Below, one piece after another: positions 23,101 to 35,100 of a stretch of 64,000 nt of DNA. The notes beneath the pieces are model-generated. The model saw only the letters and a program-made list of their open reading frames with translations, did not search any database and had not been told where the DNA came from. A program made the position numbers and the translations under genes. The DNA is taken from assembly GCA_951812925.1 (NCBI GenBank), contig OX638370.1:110312897-110376896 (forward strand), given 5' to 3'. The stretch is from Calliopum simillimum. Lineage: Eukaryota; Arthropoda; Insecta; Diptera; Lauxaniidae. Every line of letters begins with the position of its first letter. Position 1 is the stretch's first letter.

Positions 23101-26100
23101 ATATTCAGCTAAATATTTCTTCAGAATTTACAGCAGCAAAATGCTGACCAAGCGTCTGCTACACATCCGTGGTACGATTTGCTTTGAGTATCATATCACT
23201 TTGATATGGTACGAATAAAAAAAACAAAGAAAATAAAACAAAAGAAAATTATTAAAAGTCACTCAATATATTTTATGAATTCTTCAGAAAGAATAGATTC
23301 AATTTAACTTCAGTAGAGTTAAGTTTTGTTTTAAATTTAGCTTGTAAAATTAGTTTAAAAATAAAAAAATAAATAAAAATAAATTGTAATTAATATAAAG
23401 TTAACTAGGGTAAAAAAGTTAAAATTCAAATATATGTACACATCTATATTTGATACTATCAACATGACCTTTTTATGCCATTTTGGTGTCAATTCGATTA
23501 AGAAAACAATCATTGCAAACGCAGTGACTTTGAAGTAGAACCTTTCCTGTGCAAATCTTTGCTTTTACGACGACGACGACGACGACAACCTTTGTCAATA
23601 TTTTGAAGTGTTTGAGAAACAGCTTAAAGATTTTGTATAAATGTTGGCGGTGTTTTTGGGGAGGAGGGAATTTAAGGATTTAAAGGATTATGGCATATAA
23701 TGTTTCTTAATGAATGCAAATTTTCATCAATCAGAGTTCAAATCTTAGGATTTATGCATGACGGAAGGAAATATTAGAAAAAAACAAACAATAAATAACT
23801 TGAAACTAAGAGAAGCAAAAAAAAACTAAAAGTTTTGCTCGGAAATTGGTATAAAAATTTGAAAATAATTTAATGTCAATTTCTGTTACATTTTCCATTA
23901 ATTCTGTGTCAAATTAAGACCTAACTCGCATATACTAAACAACACAAAAGAAAAAAATCACTAACATTTTTATTATGTTTACCAGTGTAAATCAAATTCT
24001 CGAAAAAAGAAATACCATCAACTTCATATTATAATTCATCTTTCTCTATCAATTTTCCAGGTGCCTGGCAGGCTGACGTCAGCCGAATTAAGGGCGATGG
24101 CACTGCGACAACAACAACAAATTGACTCACAACACCAATTGCTGGCCACGAAGGAGCAACGCTTACGTTTTCTTAAATCACAAGAAGTTCGCAATGCGGT
24201 GGCCAACGCTGAAGGCGAACGCCTGCGACGACTACGTGAGCGTGTCGAGGCTCAGGAATCCAAACTAAGACGTTTGCGTGCGCTAAGAGGTCAAGTGGAT
24301 TTACAGAAGACTTATAATGTTACGCTGAGTGAGTATCATCGCAAGAGTGTAATACCAACGAGTAGCAATCTAGCAATCTTTCGAAACAAACTAAGGCAAT
24401 CTGGTATTTTAGCATTTTGGCATTTTGCGATGAGTAGGTTAGAGGTAGCACTGGCAACAACAACAACAAATAAACAACATTTACAACAGAGGGCTCCGAG
24501 CAGCGCCTTTTATGCCGTGCCGTGTTTTAGTGTTGCATTCATTTAGGGCGCACTTAAAAAGTCAACATGCCAAAAAAAAGCAGCAAAAAAAAAGAACACA
24601 ACACAGAAATGAAAGTGAAAACAAATTAAACAAAATAAAAGTTCTGTTTATGTTTTACTTTTATTTGAAACACGGCCTTTACTTTGAAGTACATATACTA
24701 AATGTACATATGGCACAGGGTGTCTCTCCACTTAAATTTCCTTTCTAAAATATCAAAGCTGATCCAAAATTTTAGAAAATTATTTTTGGGTTTCCGTAAT
24801 TCCATATAAAATTTTATTCACAAAATCTAAGGTAAAGATTTATGTAGTAATTATTCCGAGAAATGAACTCTTAAGATTAAGATTACAAAGTCTCATTAAT
24901 TTATAGGCTCTAATAGGTACAATTTGAAAAATTTGCTAACCGGGAAAATAAGCGCTTTCTTCAAAAAGAATTTACTTAAGAGTATACTAATTTCGCCAAC
25001 CCGACTAAAAATCAAAAGGACTTACTTGAGCAAAAAATAATGGGAATTTTTCCAGAACTTTTTTTTTTTAGGAAGTTTTGAAAAATTATAAAATTACTCA
25101 AAAAACTCTGAAAAAATTCACTAGTATTCTTTGGACAATTCTAAGCATTTTTTGCCGTATACACTTTTTTCTTTAGATGTTTTGCTTCTGAATAAATTGT
25201 TTTCCGACCTCGTTATTGAATAAAGTAAAAAATCGATTTTTGGAACCGAATATTATCTAAAGGGTGATCCAATAAGAGCTTCCTATTATTATTATTATTA
25301 TTCAAAGGCTTTGGTTTGCACTGCGACCTAAAAGATCTTTTGTGCAGCCTCTTTCCCTATCAGAACAGTTCTAGACTATCTATAGATCGTGTGACTGCCG
25401 TGGGATTAATTTTAACTATGTCATTTGGACTTAAAATCTCGGCACCTAGGTATCTTACTCTGCATTTTACCGCGGCGGGGCAAGTACATAGTACATGTAC
25501 GCTGTTTCCTCTAAACAGAGTCTACAGGAATTATCGTCTACCAAATCCATCTTTTTTAGGTGATAATTAAGTTTTCAGTGACCTGTCATTATCTCACTGT
25601 ACGTTTTTATATCTTTTCTACTGAGGTTTAAACCAGCTTCTGCCTTAATATGTTTTGGATCGATCAGCCTCTTTGCCTGTCGCATACCTTCTTTGGCTCT
25701 CCAGTGATCGGAGAGGCTTTCCTTTACCCATTCCCGTATTAAGTTATTTTTAAAAATATTGTTTACTCCGCAAAAGGGTTCTGAGCCTATGAAAGTATTG
25801 AGTGCGCCCCTCTTGACCAAGCAGTTTGCCCTTTTTGTTGAAAGGCATGGTGTGGCCCAGAATACATTCAGCATCTTGACATGTCCTGTTAAAATACCTG
25901 CTTTAAGTTGTTGTAAATGAGGTTGTCTGAGGGCCGCACAGGCTGCTTCCTTCTTAACCATAAGGTGAAGAGGGGTGAGACCCGTAAGCATGTCTAGAGC
26001 TACTGTCGGGCACGTCCTTAGTGCCCCTGTAATACCCAAGCAGGCTATGCTGAAGATTCTGTTTAGTTCTTTCTGAGCCTTTACTTGGTCTACCTTTGGC

Positions 26101-29100
26101 CACCATGCTAATGCAGCATAGGTGATCATTGGTACGGTGATAGTTTTATGGGACCATGCCATCATTTTTGGCCGTAGTCCCCATGTTTTACCATATAGCC
26201 TTTGATAGCTTCCTGCTTTGTTTTCTAAATAAAATACATCTCTATTTGGAATGATAGCTCGGTTTCTACAACTCAATGCTTAAAAATTATTTCGTTCAAA
26301 TGTAGCCCACAACTAGCTCTTAAATGTTTCATTCTGTGGGTCCAATTTTCGGCGGTATTTCTTGAATAACACTAGTTATGTTGGTTTCCAAAGCGTCAAT
26401 AGTTTCGGGCTTGTCGACATAAACAAGTGATTTAACATATCCCCAAAGAAAGTAATCCAATGACGTCAAATCACAAGATCTTGGTGGCCAATTAACAGGA
26501 ACATTTCTTGAGATGACGTTTTCATCGAACGTTTCCCTTAATAAAGCGATTGTTTCTCCAGCTGTATGGCAATTCATTGGTCATTGCTCTGTAGTAAGCA
26601 CCATTGAACGTAACACGGGCTCCATCCTCATTTTTGAAGAAATTCGGTTTGCTGATGTCTCCTGCCCATAAACCACACCAAACAGTACATTTATCGGGAT
26701 ACATTGGAAGCTTTTGGATTGCTTCTGGTTGTTCATCGGCCCAAATACGGCAAATTTTGCTTGTTAACGTAGCTGTTCAACCAGAAATGAGCTTCGTCGC
26801 TAAACACAATTTTTCGATAAAATAATGGATAAATTTGGAGTTTTTGTAAGGCCCATAAACCGAAATTAAAACGTACACCAAGATCAGCCAGCTTTAATTC
26901 TTATACAAACTGTATAATATAGGCCTTCAGACCAAGATCACGCTTTAAGATACGGCACAATGATCCATAAGAGATGCCCAAAGCCTGAGATCGGCGACGA
27001 ATGGATTGTTCACGGTTTTCACGAACACTCTCTGCCACTGCAGCAATATTCTCTAAATTACGGGTTCTATGCAATCTGGTTGAACGAATGTCTAATAGAG
27101 TAAATCTGGTGATGGTGCTACGAATATTGCACGGAGTTGGACGCTCATAATGACCAAAATGATGTTGAAGAACTCTATAACATTCTCTAACTGATGACTG
27201 ATATTGGTAGTAAGTTTCCAGGAGTAAGTATATTTATGAATGAGTCGTATTGAATACTACGCAAACGTCATAAGCCATTTGACACATAAAAGCTGTCAAA
27301 ACAACTCAGTTGGAAAAGGGACCTCGTATTGAATCACTCTTTAGAAGAACTATCTGAGGTCAATCTGAAATCACTCAAAGACTTCGCAATGGCATCCGTA
27401 GCCTTTTCGTTTAAGCCAACTGAGAACTCAAAGCTATATACAGTAAAACAAACATATTCATCTGCGTGACGAAAAGTCTCAGATGTTTGTGATATCGCTA
27501 TTGACCTTTTTGGTCTTTGTGGGACATTGCAAAAATGCCACCACTTTAATCTAACCTAACGCATTATATCCTGTACTTTGGAGTCTTTTGGATCCCATTT
27601 AAAAAAAAATTGGCTATAATGAGTTGAATTGTATATTATATGGGAGGTGCCACGCTCTCTTGCTTTCAATTATAGTCTTTAGAGTCTGAGTAAAATTTAG
27701 TTTAACTGTCTCCAAAAACGCGTTTATAGCGTTTTAAAGATTTTGCTAATATGGGAGGTGCCACGCCCTCTTGCCCGAATTCGCCCAGTTTTTGCAGTTT
27801 TGTTTTATGTGTATTTTGGTTGCATTGTCGTGATAAATACTCCTAAAGTTGCATTTTGAATATATTGTTTGTATGGGCGGTAGGCGTGTCCGTTGACCGA
27901 TTTTATTTTCACACCCTCACCGTACCAAATTTCACCGAATTATATTTCCACAGACAGATAGACAGACAGATAGACGGACATGGCTATATCGACTCAGGGG
28001 GTGACGCGGATCAAGAATATATATACTTTTCTATATCTGCCGCGCCTCCTTCTCTGCGTTATAAACGATAAATTTTAAACTGGGTTTTGAATTAAAAGAG
28101 TTTGGGCTTAAACTGTCTTATAAGGTTTTATTGCTAAAGATTTCATTGCTATGTTAAGTACCATTGTTTAAACTACTATTGCACTTGTCCAAAATAAACT
28201 CAGCTGTTTATTGTTCAAAATGCACTGACAGGGTTCTTAAAGTAAGACGCATACGGAAACCATAATATATTCATACACATACATAAACCTACAATACGAA
28301 AATCTATTGTCCTTTATTTTGTATAGTTTTTCTAATCTTTTTCAATTCAATTCATTTCAACTCTGCAACTTTTGTGCATGACGACGACACCCAGTATAAT
28401 CTTACTTTGGCATAAATTTTTACTTGAAGTACATGTGTATGTGTAACATACATATGTATGTATGTAGCAATAGGGTTAATATTTAGTATATGCCAACTCT
28501 AAGTGTGTTGGCATGAGAGACCAAATTCCATTTTTGTCACTAAATAAATGTTTTTTAAATACTCGTAAAATGAGATTTGTGAAAAATTCTTCGTTTTATT
28601 GCAAATGTGAAAAAGGTTTATCATGTTGTATGCAGCCAGCAGTGGCACTGCTGACGATGATGTGGGCACCATGCTATGACGACGACCCTTTCTTGTGTAA
28701 CGTTTTTCTCCTTTTTTCATTTGTCGCTTCGTCATATATCCTTGACATTCCACACATTCGTCGAGGAGAGTCGTTCGAAGGAATAGCACACCATAAACCG
28801 TTATTCAAGGTTATTTAAGCTTTTGTCTTCTTCTTCTTTGTATGCAATTCGAAATTTGGTTTGGTTTAGTGTGCTGGTGGTATTGTGTTTTAGCCTTGGT
28901 AATCAACATTAGTTCTTATAAATATTTGATCGATTTGGCAACATACTCAAAGCAACCTTCAGAATCCTTTAGTGTGTCGTCCTTTAAAGCACTGTGTGCT
29001 GGTCTAGTGTAATAAAAGCAATAAAGTAGTGCATAAAACAGAATTTAAGTGTTTTGTATTGTGCAGTAGTTAAAGGATATGCTAGGATATATGTACTATA

Positions 29101-32100
29101 CATTTACTTACTAATTTAATGTATTCCCCAATGGCAATGTCTTTAAGCGAGTTCAACTTCTTAAGTACTTCTTATGCGCCTGAGTTATTTTTGGTTCATT
29201 TTAAATGAATTACTACTTACTTAACTAAATAAAGGTGTGTGTTTCCAAAGCAGCATACGGTACGCTGCTGTCACTTTAAGTTCAAGCAGATTTAGGTAGG
29301 TGTTATCCATCCACATCGACGTTAAATTAATTTTGTGCAACTTTATAGTAACCTCTGGCGCAAAGTTGAAATGTGAAACTTCTGGTTAAGTTACATCCAT
29401 TCATCCAATATTAAGAGTATTAAATAAGGAAACAAAATAATTTAATGTTGAAATTTACAGCCTATCGCTTGCTACTCCCTGCATATACATTAGGCTGGTT
29501 CGAAAAGACGATTTTTACAAATTTCACGATTACCACTGGAAATCTGAAAGATGTTGTCAAAAAACAACATTTCTTGGTTTTGGTGAGCCCCTAGTGAAAT
29601 TTTTTTGTAGAATATTTTTGTGGTATACTTTAACGCATTAAAACTCAGTTTTTGGAGAAAAAAAAAAATTGGGTCAAAAAGAGCCTTCCAAAAAAAGAAA
29701 AATGGGTCAAGATGTTCTAAAAAATTGTTTTCTGTGTTTGCATTATAACATCGGACAACAAGATTTATCAAAAATATAGTCTTAAAATTAAACAGTAGTC
29801 ACTTTTGGGGATTTTAGCAAAAAAAAAAAAAACAATATATTAGCCTAGCATGTCTCAAAACCAGATTGTGTTCTATACATAGAGCGTTCTTGTTTGGTGG
29901 CATTTGACCTTGACGGTAGCCGAAATGGTTAAGCACTGCGTTTTTCTTATCAGAACCACGGAGTCGTGGGTTCGAGTGTGACTTCTGACAAGAATTAACT
30001 AAAAAACTGATCTGATGAGGCTATATACTTGTTTGTATGAAAATATATAAATATGTATGTGGAAATAGCCGAAATATAAGTAATCACCCTGTAGGACCTA
30101 CGGAGTTAATTGTCTCAATAGTCTAATCTTTAGTCTAGTTTTTTTGTAAGCAGTCCATAATGGAGTACATCTAAAACTAGAATAAATTCACATAAATTAT
30201 CAATTTTATCAAAAATGGTTCAAATGGTTCAAATGTAATAATCCGTCATTAGTACCAAAAATGGTCCAATTGTGTATCGATTATATTAGTGAAATTATAA
30301 TATTACTGACTACGTACTGTTTGGCAGTTCGTCGATTGTCATGAAGAGCAAACGATAGTGTATCTGTCTAATGCTTTGCACTGCGTGGAGAGGCTCGGGT
30401 TCAAATCCTCCACTCGGTGATTTCCAATTCCAATTTTTAAATTTAATTTGATTTGTACACTATTTGTCTGAATAGTCTTCGGAGTAGAAAATGAAAATAA
30501 TAAAAAATTAATAAAAAAAATTTCATCCACACTGAGGTTCGAACCCTGCTCAGAAATATATATCAAACTTTTTAGCACATTAGGCTATGAAAATTTTTGA
30601 CAGTTTTGTGCAAAATTTAATTTTCTAATTAAATTTACTGAATCTTATAAATAAAATAAAAAAAAAAATTGGCCTTTTTCTGGTCCAAATGTAAAACGTA
30701 AATAGAACTTTGTATGTGATGGAACCAGAATTTGGACTAGTAGATTTCTCCCGATACATTTAGCGCAGCGTTTTTCCAATTTTTGCACTCCTTCCAAGGC
30801 ACTCCAAATACTTACCAAGCTTGCTGATAATTTCTGACTACATAGATTTTTTCTATGTTCTTGTGATAGTTTCCGACCTATTCGATGCTTTATATAGTTT
30901 GCAACTTTTTGCTAACGTTTTCGATAACTTATGACTTCATACACTTTTTCTATGCATTTTCAATAGTTTCCGACTTCTTCGATGTCTTATGATAGTTTCG
31001 GATTCTTAAAGATTTTTTATTAATTTCTGACTTCATAGACTTTTTCTATGTTTTTTGATAGTTTCCGACATTTACGATGCTTTATGATAGTTTGCGACCC
31101 TGAACGGATTTTTCGATCATCTCTAACTTCATAGACTTTTTCGATGTTTTTTATAGTTTCCGTCTTCTTCGATGTTTTATGATAGTTTCCGTCCCTTACC
31201 AACTTTTTTGATAATTTCTGACCTCATAGGCTTTCCTATGTTTTTTGTTTGTTTTGTTTCTTCTGTGTTTTTGTGATATAGTGTCCGACAGTTCCGATGC
31301 TTTATACTAAATCTGGAGAATATGCTGGATGGTGAGTTTTGACCATGTTGACTACACACGTGTCCACCCATACATTGTCTTGATGAAACAGCACTTTTTT
31401 CTTCGCCATATGCGGCCGTTTCTCAATATCGAATATGTTCAAAAGCTCGGAATAATTTTCGACGGTGATAATTTTACCTCTTCCAAGGTAATTGCGTGAT
31501 TGTTGATCCATCTTTTGCATAAAACGGCTGCGAGTGACCTCTAAATGACCTTCAAAAAATTAAAAAAAAAAAATTCTCAGTTCACTTTTCGACATCGTCT
31601 TTCAGTTTTTCAGGAGTAATTGTGGAATTTCTAAAATTATTTCTTTTTTTTTTATCAGTCTAATATACTATAAACTTTCACAAAAGTTTCACATGATTAA
31701 ATTTAAGGCTCTATGAGTTTTTGTGCTGTGCTGATTAAATTAGTTCCTCCTAAGAGGGAGTATTTACCGAAAAAGGAAAAAAACCAAAAAGCAAAAGTAA
31801 CAAGTGTGAAATCTTTTACAAATTTGATTATATTGTTAGTGGCATTAAAAGACTTTGCTTTGAAGCGGCTTTTCTATTAAGCAGGCTGCCAGCATGAAGA
31901 GCAACAAAAAAATAAACAAAAAAACCAACTGGTGGTATACGTTATTCAAAAAACGCGCTTTTAAAATGAAGAAAAGTTCATGTATTTATCTGAGATATGC
32001 AGAGAAAAGTAACTAACTGATAAGGATAAGAAAAGCAGAAAAGTTTTACATTAAGATAAAGAGAAGAGGTAGGAGTGATAGCCTTAGCCTTGGAAAGTCT

Positions 32101-35100
32101 GTAGTATTTGTTATTACCATAAGAATCTCTGGTAGTGCACTTGCAGAAATAACTTGAGCCATTAATAAAATGCATAATTTAGCGTAAGTACACGTAAATA
32201 TATATGAGTGCATAGGTTACGGGTAAACACAATCTCTGCAAAAAGAGAAAATCATCAATAGAAAAAGTATGTATATTAGACCGGGTGCTGGGTATCCATT
32301 TTGAAATGAAAAAAAAGTTATGACCAAGAACCATGTTTTTTTAGCCAAAATAGGCCTTCAGTAGAATCAAGAGTGCCCCATTGGTTTTTGTTAGAATGAA
32401 AAATGAAATGAAGAAGATATCGTATTTAAGAGTCCTTCAAACTTTTGAGTTAGTTTCAGGATGATTTTAATTTGCTTCATACAAAATCAACCCGGTCTAA
32501 CGTTGATTCTGTTCAACGAAATGTATAGTTTCATATTTATTTTCTTTTCCTTCGTCTTCTTTCAGGTAACGACCTTGATTCAATAAGAGCCTTATTTAGC
32601 GAAAAAGAAAAGGAATTGAGCTTAGCAGTTGCTAAAGTAGAAGCACTTACCAGACAACTAGAAGATCTACGACGCGATCGAAGATGCCCGCTCAATCTAA
32701 TAGCGGGAGCAAATGGCGTCGCACAGCAATTACCACCACAAGCCTCAAGAGAATTGGAAAAACTACGTCGGGAATTGATGGTAAGTTTTGAAATTAACCA
32801 AAAAAGAAATACATACTAAGCTAACGACACTTCCTTCACTTACACAGTATCGAAATCAATTGACCCTGCAACAGGATGCACGTCTACATCTGCAAAGAGA
32901 GGCGCTGCAACAACGACAAGCAGAGTTGCGTTCGGTTGATCAGCGCATTTATGAGCTGCAAACGCGCTTACAACGCAAGCGAGCGGCGAATATACAAACT
33001 ACCGCAGCACAAACACAAAATCATCAACTGCAGCTGCAGCAACAACAATTGCAACAACAACAACAGCAACACCAGCAGCAGCAAAAGCACCAACAGCTGA
33101 CACACCAGCAGCAGCAGCACCAACAGCAACAACAAAACATATCAACAACAGCAGCATATCAGAGCAATCTGACTAAACAGGGTGTTGCTGCGCTAAAGCA
33201 ACAATTGCTACAAAAGCAGCAGCAACAGCAGCAAGCAACAACAACAAACGTGCAACAACAAGCCTCGAAATTTTCAAATATCATCGCGAGGGAACAGAAT
33301 CGTAACATTCCCCGTGGTAATGTAGCCGCAGTGGAACCCTACATTCACACACCGCAGAAATCCACCATAACAACGACATCATCGTATCTCGGAGCCGGTA
33401 ATCTATTGAAGCATGCCGCCGCTACGGCCAACACAAATCAGCAGAATCAGCTGATACAGGATCTGACGCACGTTAAACTCAATCTGACGACGACAATGAC
33501 AACGGCGTCCTCAACACACAGCAACAATCTGAATAATCAAAATCAAAACTTCTTTAGTGGCGCCGAAAGTGATGAATCCAAATTGGCCAAGAAGATGCTA
33601 ATTGCAACTACAACAAAATCAATTGTAGAACAACAACAACAAAAATTAGAGCTGCCAATTGAAACGACGCAGCATATCTACGCCGAAGTTGGCCCAAAGA
33701 AGCGAGATCTAATGCGCGATGCTGCGGCCATTGCTGCAACGACGAACGTTGTCGCAACCTCGAATATAGATGTGCCGTTGGTCAGTAGCAGCAACAGTCA
33801 TGTAGCGACAACGGCGGTGGCGTCCACAACTACTCTTAGCAGTAAAATACCCAAAAGCATAATGGTCACCGCACAAGCGCCCTCTATTAGTGCAAAACTG
33901 CATAAAAACAACACTAAAGATGCCATGATGATGGAACAAGAGAAGAAACATGACCTTGCCACTAGAATCAGTGAAACTATGTCAGCGGACAAGAATACCC
34001 CACAACTGACAGTGCATAGCATGCCACTTGGCACAGCCAACAAATCGGTAGCGACTGGTGTTTCAGCTACTAACAGCAGCAGTGCATCAATTCCAACAAG
34101 TATACCCGAAAGTGCGCTGACCAAACCGAAACCGCTGCAACAACAGCTGCCACTGGGTAATCTGGCTGTACCACCGCGCAAACCCATCAGTAGCGTAGCA
34201 CCAACATCGGTCACTAGCTCAATACCGAAAATGATAACCTATAGCCCAAAAGTTAACAGAGTAGCACCCAGCATAGTTACGTCTACGTCATCATCATCTT
34301 CGGTAGTAGCTGCTGCTGCTGCAGCTATTGCTGCTAACCTAGACCGTCCAGCCTTGCCACCGAAACCAAGTAAGCTTTCGCCTACCGAAGTGTCTTCGAC
34401 GGGTTCCGCCGAAACAGCAGTGTCGTCTGCTACGCTACCAGCTAAGAAATTGCAAGTTTCTAACGCCGCCGATGCACAATCTACACTCGGCATACAAACG
34501 TTGAATATCAACGACAATCTGCCCATTAAAGCGAAACCGCTTACTATACGTAAACAGCCATTATCCGAACAGCCACGTCTAAAATCGTTGACATCGAGCA
34601 TGAAGCCACCGCAACAGAGTACAAGAAAAATTGACATTCCCACTGCATCATCATTTCTCTTTCCTGATACGGAAAAGACAGCTACTACTGCACCCCCTGC
34701 CATAACGCATAAAGATCAAACGGAAGAAGTCGGACGTACTGGGCCCCCCGAGACAGCACAATATTCCCCTAATGCGAATTCCAATTCGCCAAATAGTATC
34801 TCCTCGGCTAGCGTTGATGAGACGGATAAAATGGATTCCTCACAATCGGAGAAGTCATCACCTGATAGCCTTAAGCGACGTATGCGTCAAAATGCGACCA
34901 ATACCACCTCCTGTACAGCTGGCAGTAAGCCCAAATTGACGCGTCGTGTTAGCTTTGATCCACTAGCATTGCTGCTTGATGCCAGCTTGGAAGGTGAATT
35001 GGAATTGGTGAAAAAGACCGCCATGCAAGTGGCAAATCCTAGCGCTGCAAATGATGAAGGTATAACGGCACTACATAATGCCATTTGTGCTGGACACTTT

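Larger units (their letters stand above)
15680..23406 (+). mobile_element. Complete gypsy-group errantivirus (endogenous retrovirus) with env
   Basis: A 7727-base provirus with two 377-base LTRs that look identical, flanked by a perfect AGGG duplication (15676-15679 and 23407-23410). LTR ends are AGTTAAC and GTTAACT. In order: tRNA-Lys-type primer site, leader with a splice donor, gag, -1 frameshift site, protease-reverse transcriptase, in-frame stop, RNase H-integrase, env, polypurine tract. This is the layout of insect errantiviruses such as gypsy and ZAM. It lies in ASPP intron 1 in the sense direction. Identical LTRs imply a very recent insertion. The single stop inside pol makes this copy unlikely to be autonomous unless the stop is a sequence error. 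Confidence 0.95.
25260..27341 (-). mobile_element. Tc1/mariner-superfamily element, decayed, interrupted by a LINE
   Basis: Ends AAGGGTGATCCAATAAGAG and its diverged reverse complement are flanked by TA (25258-25259, 27342-27343). Without the LINE the element is about 1.1 kb. Minus-strand transposase remains are clear: [11 protein letters not shown] and [16 protein letters not shown] around 26750-27060, [10 protein letters not shown] near 26650, and [24 protein letters not shown] near 26400-26500. Several stops and frame changes make it inactive. The family is the one often labelled Tc3-like with the [16 protein letters not shown] motif. Confidence 0.8.

Noticed and set aside
24329..24546. 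Extension of ASPP exon 2 frame past 24328
   Set aside because: Similarity to ASPP ends at a good GTGAGT donor, and phase matches exon 3 exactly.
28499..28818. Overlapping plus and minus frames of about 100 codons in ASPP intron 2
   Set aside because: No domain, no splice logic, and they overlap each other.
29915..29985. Functional tRNA gene
   Set aside because: A and B boxes are present, but the acceptor stem does not close, so it was listed as a SINE head or pseudogene.
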